Assembly: GCA_905233165.1 (NCBI GenBank)
Contig: CAJODL010000005.1
Coordinates: 224,344 to 288,343, forward strand
Length of the DNA stretch: 64,000 bases
From: an uncultured Prevotella sp.
GTDB lineage: Bacteria > Bacteroidota > Bacteroidia > Bacteroidales > Bacteroidaceae
Direction: 5' to 3'
Each line of letters opens with the position of its first letter. The first letter of the stretch is position 1. Of this stretch, positions 56,497 through 64,000 are shown one piece after another. The notes below the pieces were generated by a model. It did not search any database and was not told the DNA's origin. It saw only the letters and a list, made by a program, of their open reading frames with translations. A program made the translations under genes and the position numbers.

Positions 56497-59325
56497 CTAA
56501 TATCTTGTTGTAATTATATAATATTCTGCATTATAATCTCCACCTGTTAATGTTTCTGTTCCATAGAATGGCGTGACACCAAATGCTGTGGCAACAATTT
56601 TATAACGTCCAGATGCAATAGTGATAGTTCGTGACTCATATGGAGAAAGTTCTATTTTTTTACTTACTGCACCACTATACATAATTGTGATATCACGATC
56701 ACACCTGCTCCTAATATGTATAGTGCTTGTACTACCTGTTTCTTGAGACATTTTCTGAGAAGGTGGAAGTTCACCATAATTTCCACTATTAACAATCTGC
56801 TGTACTTCTAAATCTATTATCCTTTTATTCGCTGCGTTTACATATCTACCACGAGGATATCGTTTTAAGTATTCATTATATGCTTCCACCGTATTTAAAG
56901 ATTTTGTAGTTTTCCATGCTCTTTCATCTGTACCATACATTTTTTCATCAGCTTTTTGATGTTGTATTTTTTCGTTTTCTGTTGCTAATTCATGCCGTCT
57001 ATTTTCCACCTTGTCAACAGAATTTTCTACATTAGCATATGAAAAATATGTATATTTTTTTACAAATCTTTCTAATAACTCTAAATCGTCATAATGATTT
57101 AGAAGTAATGTATCCGCCTCTGTTTCTACTGCTCTTTTAAGAACATTCTTAACAGAATCCCTATACTCATAACTGCTATGAGGGTATGTTGATAAAAACT
57201 TTATACATTTATCTGTATCTGAGGATTTAACGGCAGTTTCAAACATACTCCTAATTTCCTCATTCCTACGTTCACTTTCTTCAATACCGAGATGGACAAA
57301 AACTCCTATGATAACAGCAATTATTCCTATAACAAAAGCCCAAATTGCAATTTTTGTTTTTTTCCGATGTTTTAATATTTTCTTTACTTTTTCAAAATTT
57401 TTTCCAGATGCCCCCAATATTTCAAGATATTGTTTGTAATCATCGGAACTACTACATAAAATGAAGAACTGATCGTCAAATTTTGTATTCAGTAAGTCCG
57501 ATTTATATTCTTCTAATTTTTGTTTTATAGCAACACAATCTCGGATATTCTTGCAATTAGCAATTTGCAAAGAAAATTTCTCTATCTCAACTAATATTTT
57601 TTTCTTTGCCTCTTGTACATATCTTCCATTTGGATATTTTAAAAGGTAACCATTAAGAGTACTAATAGTATTTGCACTCACAAACTGAAAATGTTCTTTC
57701 AGTTGTTCTAGTTTTGCTCTAACAATACTAATATGTTTACCTTGAGGAAATTTTGCAATATATTTATCGCAAGCGTAGATTGAATTACATACTGCAAACA
57801 TTTCTTCTTCAGTAAAATACATATATCTATCAACATAGACCTTGCTTGCACACCCTCCAAATACCGAATAAGAGGCGCCAATAAATTTTGCAAAGGTAGT
57901 AGTCTTAGAAAAAGCGTCTACATCATCTAAGATCTTTTTTAAGGTAGCTTTATTAGGTTTTAAACGATTATTTTTGAATTCTACATCTGTATCAATAAGT
58001 TCAATCCATAGCATTGTTTGCCACGAAGCAGCAAAAGCATGACTGATTATCTCTATTGCTTTGCTTCGTTCAATGCCGTTCAATTTAGGAAATTCTTCTT
58101 CCTGAACTTTGTTTAAAGCATCTATTGACTTACTTAATGCAATTTTTGCAATAAGAGTTGCTTGTCGTAAATAAAATGTGTGTTGTTTGCCTAATTTTTC
58201 TTTAATACTTACAAGATCTTTACAAGTATCTTCCAAGAATTTTAATATACTATCAACATCTGCAGATTGTAATCCCAACAAAGCTATATAATGTAGTATG
58301 TTTTTTTGCTCATTTATTACTTCTGTTGGCGGAAGCTTATCTATTATTCCCTGTAATATTTTTATATTTTCGTTACAACGCTGTTTTGCAAGATTTCCAA
58401 CTACAATTGAGGATGCATATTTCTGCATTTTCATTGCAGTTTGATGTTTTCCTTCCTCATCTGAATTATTAAAATAATCAATACCACATTGCAAGATTTC
58501 GAGGCCAAGTTTGTCAGAAATTATTTGGTATTGTGGGGCATCACTTGAAAGTATCTTTTTCAATTGTCCGAGCAATCCTCGTGTTTTTGTAACAAGTGTT
58601 CTTGCCGCTTCTATTCTTGCTTGTGCATCTTTGTGGTTTACTTTCTTTGTCTTTTCAACTTCAGCAGATATTTTGCTAATAAGTGGTCCAATGGTCTTAT
58701 TACTTATATAATCTTTGATTTCATCACCCAGTTCATATTCCAGCATTTCAAGCAGCCCTATTTCCTCTCCTAAAGAATCGACAAAATTATGCAATAAGTC
58801 TGTACCAGACATTTGAATAGTACAATTTGCATCTATTTTACTTATATACGAATCACCAAATTTATCATATAATTGTTCTGCGTACTTCAATGCCATCTGA
58901 GGCTTACCCATAATAAGATAACACACTAACTTGTTCTGTAGTGATGACAGAGATTCATGTTTTGACCATATATCAATGGCACGTGACACATTGCCTGCTA
59001 CGAGATTATTAAAGGCGATTTCGTCAATTGGAGTCATCTTCAAAAACCAAAACTGAGCATATTTAATTTGCTCTTTGGCTATTGCAAGATGAGACTCCGC
59101 TTCATTAATAAATTCTATGGTTCGTATCGGAGGTGACAATAGGGTCGTTAAATCTAAAGGATACTCAACGGATTTATTAACTTTCAAAAATGCTGTTGCT
59201 TTTCCTTTATTAGCTATGATGTCTTTTTTTGTTGAATTAGCATAGACACCAAGTATCCTATAAGGATTTTGTATTATAATTTTAAGTATAGAGTCCAATT
59301 CCTGTTTATTCAATAATAATGTCAA
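56497..59325 (-). CDS. J-like/TPR-like membrane protein, first gene of the chaperone operon
   Basis: 942 residues. The N-terminus (IIQNPYRILGVYANSTKKDI, ~17-36) resembles the start of J-domains (NPYxxLGVxxxAxxxEI), but the HPD motif needed to stimulate Hsp70 is not visible. Residues ~60-640 are helical with TPR-like units; four copies of a Y-P-x-G-R/K-Y motif occur (KFPQGKHISIVRAK, KYPNGRYVQEAKKK, TYPHSSYEYRDSV, RYPRGRYVNAANK). A transmembrane helix lies at ~657-680. The C-terminal ~75 residues (RSRCDRDITIMYSGAV...SGRYKIVATAFG) form a beta domain of unknown name. The frame opens with TTG at 59325, overlapping a short upstream ORF; no ATG is available. Confidence 0.75.
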   Translation of the reverse strand: MTLLLNKQELDSILKIIIQNPYRILGVYANSTKKDIIANKGKATAFLKVNKSVEYPLDLTTLLSPPIRTIEFINEAESHLAIAKEQIKYAQFWFLKMTPIDEIAFNNLVAGNVSRAIDIWSKHESLSSLQNKLVCYLIMGKPQMALKYAEQLYDKFGDSYISKIDANCTIQMSGTDLLHNFVDSLGEEIGLLEMLEYELGDEIKDYISNKTIGPLISKISAEVEKTKKVNHKDAQARIEAARTLVTKTRGLLGQLKKILSSDAPQYQIISDKLGLEILQCGIDYFNNSDEEGKHQTAMKMQKYASSIVVGNLAKQRCNENIKILQGIIDKLPPTEVINEQKNILHYIALLGLQSADVDSILKFLEDTCKDLVSIKEKLGKQHTFYLRQATLIAKIALSKSIDALNKVQEEEFPKLNGIERSKAIEIISHAFAASWQTMLWIELIDTDVEFKNNRLKPNKATLKKILDDVDAFSKTTTFAKFIGASYSVFGGCASKVYVDRYMYFTEEEMFAVCNSIYACDKYIAKFPQGKHISIVRAKLEQLKEHFQFVSANTISTLNGYLLKYPNGRYVQEAKKKILVEIEKFSLQIANCKNIRDCVAIKQKLEEYKSDLLNTKFDDQFFILCSSSDDYKQYLEILGASGKNFEKVKKILKHRKKTKIAIWAFVIGIIAVIIGVFVHLGIEESERRNEEIRSMFETAVKSSDTDKCIKFLSTYPHSSYEYRDSVKNVLKRAVETEADTLLLNHYDDLELLERFVKKYTYFSYANVENSVDKVENRRHELATENEKIQHQKADEKMYGTDERAWKTTKSLNTVEAYNEYLKRYPRGRYVNAANKRIIDLEVQQIVNSGNYGELPPSQKMSQETGSTSTIHIRSRCDRDITIMYSGAVSKKIELSPYESRTITIASGRYKIVATAFGVTPFYGTETLTGGDYNAEYYIITTRY

Positions 59326-59507
59326 GCAGACTCCCGTACTTGGTGATTAGTTTTTAGGTTAGTACATACAAACAAAAAAAACGTGGAGCCAGTTCTGTGC
59401 CCGGTCCACGCTTTGAAGGTCTTCGCATTACCCTGTTCGTCCAACCGAGCAACGCTGAAAGCCCCACGCGATGTATATACCATAATACCATCATTGCTGA
59501 TGGACAT
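59322..59507 (-). CDS. Small 61-codon ORF upstream of the chaperone operon (uncertain)
   Basis: ATG at 59507, stop overlapping the TTG start of the 942-residue gene (TTGA), so it could be a leader peptide that couples translation. The product (MSISNDGIMVYTSRGAFSVA...) is unrecognised. The DNA is GC-richer than the operon and may instead be part of a structured leader RNA. Treat as tentative. Confidence 0.3.
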   Translation of the reverse strand: MSISNDGIMVYTSRGAFSVARLDEQGNAKTFKAWTGHRTGSTFFLFVCTNLKTNHQVRESA

Positions 59508-59640
59508 AATGTTCTACACCTCTAAGGGGCGTTCCCGTTGCTTTGTTTTTGACGAACAGTTTGGGAGGTTGCGAAGTTCTCAAAGCGTCAAACCCAAAGC
59601 GTCCAGAAAACGCCTTTTGTATGTATGAGGTATCCATTAT
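59370..59640 (-). other. GC-rich leader segment of the chaperone operon
   Basis: Stands out from AT-rich flanks. It contains a CGTGGA...TCCACG stem at ~59391-59419, is preceded (transcription direction) by a -7 box at 59652-59659, and is bracketed by GTGATTAGTTTT direct repeats (59343-59354, 59660-59671). It may be a regulatory leader RNA or an inserted element; no Rfam-type family is recognised. Confidence 0.4.
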
Positions 59641-59651
59641 GGAAACCTGCT

Positions 59652-59659
59652 GCAAAAAT
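59652..59659 (-). promoter_or_regulatory. -7 promoter box of the chaperone operon
   Basis: Reads TATTTTTG on the minus strand. Implies a ~320-nt leader before the first large gene. Confidence 0.5.
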
Positions 59660-59946
59660 AGTGATTAGTTTTGAAAATACAAAATAATTGGAAATTTTTT
59701 TTCATTCATTTGTATGAAATGTCTTCCTGAATGTATGAAATGTGTCAAGTGTAAATGTCATTTTTATTCCTGACAGCATTAAATATCTTTCAAAAAATAA
59801 GTTTTTCGCGTTTTACTCCTCCCCTATAATTTAAAGTGTAGAGTGGAGAGTTTATTGAAAATATTTTTATGAATTCACGTTTTTAACTACATAACTACAT
59901 AATAACACGCAAAAGCACTGTAAATAAATAAGTTACAAAATTTTTC

Positions 59947-60001
59947 ACCTACATTCTAACTACATAACAACTACATAACAACTACATACTAACTACATAC
60001 T
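59947..60001. repeat. 11-bp direct repeat array (AACTACATANN), forward copies
   Basis: AACTACATAAC twice, AACTACATACT twice and AACTACATAAA, spaced exactly 11 bp; looser copies at ~59885-59905. Confidence 0.85.
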
Positions 60002-60097
60002 AACTACATAAAAACAGCGTTATAGTTACTTTTTGACAGGGGTGTAGCAATTTTTTGACTACGATGTAGCAGATTTTCTATTACTATGATGCATCAT

Positions 60098-60180
60098 AAT
60101 TCTCTAGAGAATTTACCAATTCCCTAGTAAGGGAAATTTTGTTGCGTAGTTATGTAGGCGCAAAATTCTCTAGAGAATTT
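60098..60180. repeat. Two copies of the palindrome AATTCTCTAGAGAATT
   Basis: Perfect 16-bp palindromes at 60098-60113 and 60164-60179 (the second extends to 18 bp). They lie between the two oriented 11-bp arrays, 66 bp apart. Confidence 0.8.
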
Positions 60181-60296
60181 CCAAACAGGTATTAGGAGGA
60201 AATTTTGTTACTCCCAAATAATGTTTTTGCTTCATCCCTATGGAGATATTTTTTGCTGGGTAATGGAATGGTTTTACCTGATTTATGCAGAAATCA

Positions 60297-60345
60297 TGTA
60301 GTTTGTATGTAGTTAACATGTAGTTAACATGTAGTTATTATGTAG
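60297..60345. repeat. 11-bp direct repeat array (ATGTAGTTNNN), inverted copies
   Basis: Reverse complement of the 59947-60001 units: ATGTAGTTAAC, ATGTAGTTAAC, ATGTAGTTATT, ATGTAGGTCAG. The stretch 59672-60600 holds no gene that I can see; the arrays and palindromes are its only structure. Confidence 0.8.
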
Positions 60346-60575
60346 GTCAGTGTACCACCTATAGTATTATATATCAACAAGATAAACGTGTTTTATGTAG
60401 TTATGTAGGTATATTTGTATTTTTTCAAAAAAAATGTTTTTCGCGACGTTTTATTTTGCAACTTAGGACGAGCCGTCGCTCGGGCTTTGCACGCTTGCTA
60501 CTGAAAGGACGCAAGAATCTCGTCATGAGTGAGCCGTAATGTCCTCTCTTTTGCAATAACCCCTCCTTATTGTAA

Positions 60576-60592
60576 AATAACCCTTGGTTATT
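60576..60592. terminator. Hairpin AATAACC-CTT-GGTTATT downstream of hemW
   Basis: A 7-bp stem flanked by further AATAACC copies; plausible transcript end for hemW, but without a T-run. Confidence 0.4.
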
Positions 60593-60627
60593 GCTCAATA
60601 ACCTTCCCTTATCAATTTACAGACCTT

Positions 60628-60660
60628 TGACTTTTGACCTTAGACCTTTGACCTTAAACT
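60628..60660. repeat. 7-bp repeat array at the hemW 3' end
   Basis: CTTTGAC/CTTAGAC units; the hemW TAA (60654-60656) lies inside. Confidence 0.85.
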
Positions 60661-61820
60661 TTAATCAGCTCCGCCATTACGTCGTTTGAGACGTAGAGTC
60701 CCTCGCGGGTGAGGGATATATGGGTGCCGTTAATTGAGAGGCGGCCGTTTTTTATTTCTTTTTCGGCACACTGTGAAAGGTATGAACGATAATCTTTTCC
60801 CAAATAATTCTCCACAATGTCGAGGTCGATGCCATCCTTGGTGCGCAAGGCTGTGGTGATGAGGTCATTATAACGCATATCGTCATCAAGGATTTCCTCT
60901 CCTTCCATATAATGGCCCTCGATATAACGCTTTACATCACACACATTCCAATAGCGACGCTTGCCGTCGTAGGAATGTGCTCCTGCTCCCAGACCGATAT
61001 AATGCTTTTCCCAGGGACGCCAGTAGTCGCTGTTATGCTGCGAACGATAGCCCGGCTTGCAGAAGTTACTTATCTCATAGTGTTCATACCCTGCTTCCGT
61101 CATAGTGTCAATAAGGCTGTAATACATCTCGCGGCAGGTCTCGTCATCAAGGGCTACTATCTTACCTTCGTCAAGCATTCGGGTAAGAGGTGTTCCGTCT
61201 TCATACATCAGGGAGTATGCCGATATATGCTCCACATCGAGGGCAAGGGCCTTTTGCAGGTCATCTCGCCATTCGTCGATGGTCTGACCAGGAAAGCCAA
61301 ATATCAAATCAACAGAGATATTCTTTATGCCAGCTTTTCGTAGGGCTTTTACAGCAGGGAGTATCTGATTGCTCTTATGGCGACGATGAAGGAAACGAAG
61401 CCTTTCATCCGAAAACGTCTGCACACCCATAGAGACACGATTGATGCCACCATTAGCAAGAAGCTTTGCAAGCTCTTCTGACATATCATCGGGATTACAT
61501 TCTATTGTCCTTTCTCCAGAGGTAAGAGGCACAAATACGGTAAGCAGTTTCCGCAGGTTCTCGGAAGACAACACAGAGGGAGTACCGCCACCGATGTATA
61601 GTTGAGAGTTGAGAGTTGAGAGTTGAGAGGCAGTGGAAAGTTTAGAGTTGATAGTTGACAGATGACCTTTGACTTTTGACTTTTGACCTTTGGCCTCTTT
61701 TATCAGCGCTTCTACATACAAATCCTGTTGCGACTTCCCCCCAGTAGTAGAGAAGAAGTCGCAATAGAGGCACCTCGAGGTGCAAAATGGGATATGTAAA
61801 TATAAGTTGATAGTTGACAG
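60654..61820 (-). CDS. hemW: HemW-like radical SAM protein with array insertion and no canonical start
   Basis: ~388 codons. The radical SAM cysteines are in HIPFCTSRCLYCDFFST (CxxxCxxC), then LYIGGGTPSVL and GVQTFSDERLRFLHRRH, ISVDLIFGFPGQTIDEW, ending in the HemN C-terminal domain (GLGAGAHSY). The family (HemW) is a heme chaperone, formerly called oxygen-independent coproporphyrinogen oxidase. The open frame from the last stop (61833) contains no ATG, GTG or TTG before the cysteines. The only near-canonical codon is CTG at 61820, in a 7-bp array. Another array (61599-61696) adds ~30 residues (KSKVKGHLSTINSKLSTAS...) before GGGTPS. Start therefore uncertain. Confidence 0.85.
   Translation of the reverse strand: MSTINLYLHIPFCTSRCLYCDFFSTTGGKSQQDLYVEALIKEAKGQKSKVKGHLSTINSKLSTASQLSTLNSQLYIGGGTPSVLSSENLRKLLTVFVPLTSGERTIECNPDDMSEELAKLLANGGINRVSMGVQTFSDERLRFLHRRHKSNQILPAVKALRKAGIKNISVDLIFGFPGQTIDEWRDDLQKALALDVEHISAYSLMYEDGTPLTRMLDEGKIVALDDETCREMYYSLIDTMTEAGYEHYEISNFCKPGYRSQHNSDYWRPWEKHYIGLGAGAHSYDGKRRYWNVCDVKRYIEGHYMEGEEILDDDMRYNDLITTALRTKDGIDLDIVENYLGKDYRSYLSQCAEKEIKNGRLSINGTHISLTREGLYVSNDVMAELIKV
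61599..61696. repeat. Composite 7-bp repeat array inside hemW
   Basis: On the plus strand TTGAGAG units grade through TTTAGAG, TTGATAG, TTGACAG to TTTGACT and TTTGACC. A single array thus links unit types that are separate elsewhere. Read in frame. Confidence 0.9.
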
Positions 61821-61828
61821 TTGAGAGT
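61805..61828. repeat. 7-bp repeat array in the yidC-hemW junction, at the hemW start
   Basis: TTGATAG, TTGACAG, TTGAGAG on the plus strand; occupies the region where the hemW start codon should be. Confidence 0.85.
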
Positions 61829-61839
61829 CGGTTTAAACT

Positions 61840-63750
61840 TTACTTTCTCAATGCTGCATTCTTGCGTGCCAATTCCTCACGTTTCTTCTGCAGTTCCATC
61901 TGCTGCTGTTGCATAGCCTGCAGACGTGCTGCCAGTCCTGACATCTTCTTCGGATTCTTCTTGTTCTCCTCACGGCGTGCCTCAAGGTATGCCAGAAGTT
62001 TCTCGTCGTTGGTAGTCTTCCTGAGAGTCCACATTATAGCGGCAGAGAAGAAGAGAGAAACGAAGTAATAGAAGTTAAGACCTGAAGAATAGTCATTGAA
62101 CATGAAGAAGAACATCAGCGGCATGAGCATCATCATCCACTGCATCATCTTCATCTGCTCTGCCTGCTGACCTACCATCTGGTCCTTCTGCTGACGCATT
62201 GTCATCCAAGAATACAGGAGGTTGGCAACACAGAAGAGGATACATGTCAACGACAGGTGGTCACCAATAAGCCATATATTTGTGCCCCACTCTACTATTG
62301 GGTCGTATGTTGAGAGGTCGTCAATCCATAGGAATGACTCTCTACGCAGCTGTATGGCATTAGGCACGAAGTTGAACATCGCAATCCAGATAGGCATCTG
62401 TATGAGCATTGGCAGACAGCCGCTGAGAGGACTCACGCCATACTCTGAATAAAGCTGCATCATAGCCTGTTGCTTCTGCATAGCATCTTCTGGCTTGTCG
62501 TACTGCTTTGTTGCCGCATCGAGTTTTGGACGCAACACACGCATCTTGGCACTCGACATATAACTCTTCTTCACCATTGGGAAGGTGATAGCCTTCAGCA
62601 GCAATGTGATGAGAATAAGGATGAAGCCCATAGGGATTGCCATCTCTCTGAGGAAGTCGAAGACATACAGCGTGAACCATCTGTTGATATATCTGAACAG
62701 AGGCCATCCGAGATATACGAGTTGCTCCAGTTCCAGGTCCTTGCCGAAAGAACTCTCTGCCTCTACCGACTGCAGCAGGCGGAAGTCGTTAGGACCATAG
62801 TAGAACTCCAGCTGTGTAGGCTTTACACCTGTTGGATCGAAGGCAGTCTTCAGTTTTGCCTGATAATACTTCAGGAAGCCTGTCTGCTTCTCCTGTGGAA
62901 TGCTGGTGAGTTTCACAGCATCACCAGAGCCGTAGCCATCCTTTGCTATCATAACGGCAGAGAAGAACTGATTCTTGAATGCTACCCAGTCGATAGCCTC
63001 GTCAACAGTCTCATCTGTCTTCTCACTTGTCTCATTAAGATAGTCTGTACCGCCATCTGTGAAGTGGTATGTCAGAGTAGCATAACGGTTCTCGAAACTG
63101 AAGCCTTTCTCCTGCTGCTTACAACGCTCCTGCCAGTCGATGTCAAGGCTTGTAGTGTTTGGAGCGAAGAGTCCGCTCATACCGTTTGCAAGGATAGAGC
63201 AAGAGAGAATGTAGTCTTTGTCAAGGCTGTAGGTGACAGAGATATTCTTGCCTGCCTCGTCGCCAGCCACAAAGACGAGTTGCTTGCCGCCATTGCCCTG
63301 CTTTACGTCGAAGTAGAGGTCTTTGGTGGCAATATTCTGTTCTTTTGTTGTGAAGATGAAGTTAAGGCTCTGGCTGGTCTTGTCGAATAGTGTCAGGTCC
63401 TTGGCACCATTGAGGTCCTCAAAGTTCTTTATCACCACCTTCTCTACCACAGCACCCCTGGTGTTGAATGTAAGAGCCAGCTTATCATTCTCCAGAGTAA
63501 CACGTTGCTCAACACCCTTCATATTGTTGTGGAACAATGAAGTGCTGTCCTCTGCCATTGCCTTAGCAACAGCAGCCTGTCTCTGTATCTCGGCAATCTC
63601 TGCCTGTTCTTTCTTCTGTTGGTTTACAACAGCTAATGAATCACTCTTGCGCTGTGCCTCTATATCCTCTGCAGTAGGCTGGTTAAACCATGTAAAACCA
63701 AAGAGTACAGCAGCAATAAGTGCAAAACCGATTATAGTATTCTTATCCAT
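61840..63750 (-). CDS. yidC: Membrane protein insertase YidC
   Basis: ~636 residues from the ATG at 63750 (MDKNTIIGFALIAAVLFGF). The longer frame begins upstream of the promoter box and is rejected. N-terminal signal anchor, a large periplasmic beta-domain (~60-350), then the conserved five-helix core: LREMAIPMGFILILITLLLKA, LSGCLPMLIQMPIWIAMF (hydrophilic-groove region), and a basic tail ending ELARKNAALRK that binds ribosomes. It inserts and folds inner membrane proteins alone or with SecYEG. It precedes hemW by ~20 bp. Confidence 0.96.
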   Translation of the reverse strand: MDKNTIIGFALIAAVLFGFTWFNQPTAEDIEAQRKSDSLAVVNQQKKEQAEIAEIQRQAAVAKAMAEDSTSLFHNNMKGVEQRVTLENDKLALTFNTRGAVVEKVVIKNFEDLNGAKDLTLFDKTSQSLNFIFTTKEQNIATKDLYFDVKQGNGGKQLVFVAGDEAGKNISVTYSLDKDYILSCSILANGMSGLFAPNTTSLDIDWQERCKQQEKGFSFENRYATLTYHFTDGGTDYLNETSEKTDETVDEAIDWVAFKNQFFSAVMIAKDGYGSGDAVKLTSIPQEKQTGFLKYYQAKLKTAFDPTGVKPTQLEFYYGPNDFRLLQSVEAESSFGKDLELEQLVYLGWPLFRYINRWFTLYVFDFLREMAIPMGFILILITLLLKAITFPMVKKSYMSSAKMRVLRPKLDAATKQYDKPEDAMQKQQAMMQLYSEYGVSPLSGCLPMLIQMPIWIAMFNFVPNAIQLRRESFLWIDDLSTYDPIVEWGTNIWLIGDHLSLTCILFCVANLLYSWMTMRQQKDQMVGQQAEQMKMMQWMMMLMPLMFFFMFNDYSSGLNFYYFVSLFFSAAIMWTLRKTTNDEKLLAYLEARREENKKNPKKMSGLAARLQAMQQQQMELQKKREELARKNAALRK

Positions 63751-63769
63751 ATTATACTTTTTTGAGCTG

Positions 63770-63777
63770 CAAAGGTA
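63770..63777 (-). promoter_or_regulatory. -7 promoter box of yidC-hemW
   Basis: Reads TACCTTTG on the minus strand, 20 bp before the chosen yidC ATG. Confidence 0.7.
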
Positions 63778-63853
63778 CAAATAACTGAGCAAAATACCAA
63801 ACAAAAATGGATTTATTTTAACAAAAACCTTAAAAACCCTCTTTCTGAGATAG

Positions 63854-63875
63854 ATACTCTTATTAGAGTATTTTA
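63854..63875 (+). terminator. Terminator-like hairpin beyond yidC
   Basis: ATACTCT-TATT-AGAGTAT followed by a T-run; probably ends a plus-strand transcript. No gene is visible from 63805 to the window end. Confidence 0.5.
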
Positions 63876-64000
63876 ATGTTATTAGTTCTAATCTTCCTTG
63901 TGTGCGAGCACCCAGATAAGCTTATCCCTAATACCATTATTCCTTTCAGGAACTCTATCTCATCAAGAGCAAAAACCTCGCTTCGCTAAAAAACATTTTT

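Noticed and set aside
59383..59628. 81-codon plus-strand ORF upstream of the chaperone operon
   Set aside because: Cys/Arg-rich low-quality product, no promoter, antisense to the probable leader of the operon.
62470..63390. 306-codon plus-strand frame opposite yidC
   Set aside because: Leu/Cys-rich shadow of yidC with no promoter and no family match.
61840..63804. A longer yidC beginning at 63804
   Set aside because: The -7 box at 63770-63777 lies inside that extension, and the ATG at 63750 gives the normal YidC N-terminus.

Overview
The window reads as chromosomal DNA of a Bacteroidales bacterium, most likely Prevotella-like. The evidence is the many TAnnTTTG (-7) promoter boxes, the near absence of Shine-Dalgarno sequences, a type III glutamine synthetase, the long Bacteroidetes-type PurF, DapL, and several protein families largely confined to Bacteroidetes (DUF4494, DUF4890, DUF4923, DUF4932, DUF6261-like). 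I see no rRNA, tRNA, intact IS element or CRISPR array.

Layout. 1-7 kb: bamD (cut by the window edge), uvrB-trmN6, a patatin-like lipase, an EamA transporter and an iron-type alcohol dehydrogenase. 7-33.5 kb: a nitrogen-assimilation superlocus. It holds glnN (GSIII), then a short accessory stretch (DUF6261-like gene, 41-bp minisatellite, two divergent candidate ncRNAs, a lipoprotein, a PIN toxin-antitoxin pair, an S8 protease), then dapL-dapF-gltD-gltB on the minus strand, divergent from amtB-pyrG-purF-asnB-carA-carB on the plus strand. Most of these enzymes capture, or hydrolyse, glutamine or ammonia. A GTTTACA half-site lies about 70 bp upstream of the -7 box of both glnN and amtB. 33.7-49 kb: acyl-CoA ligase, miaA, lipid kinase, MFS and EamA transporters, aldo/keto reductase, HsdR_N protein, frr, rsgA, mnmA, rsmA, a short ClpC, and small Bacteroidetes families. 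50.8-59.3 kb: a tight AT-rich five-gene minus-strand operon. It encodes a J-like/TPR membrane protein, a membrane-anchored GrpE-like protein, a divergent Hsp70, a kinase-like/AAA+ fusion and a TerB-like protein. 60.6-63.8 kb: yidC-hemW.

Two things stand out. First, the Hsp70/GrpE-like/J-like/kinase-AAA operon looks like a self-contained membrane chaperone system whose ATPase cycle may be tied to a degenerate kinase. Second, about 30 loci carry short direct-repeat arrays with a 7-bp period. Many share a degenerate TTGANNN (TCAA) core with locus-specific unit sequences. They fill intergenic gaps, supply stop or start regions, and are inserted in frame inside core enzymes (PurF, AsnB, CarA three times, CarB, HemW, TrmN6). 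In hemW an array has apparently replaced the canonical start codon. In addition, carB encodes only the N-terminal half of the enzyme and stops at the internal-duplication boundary.
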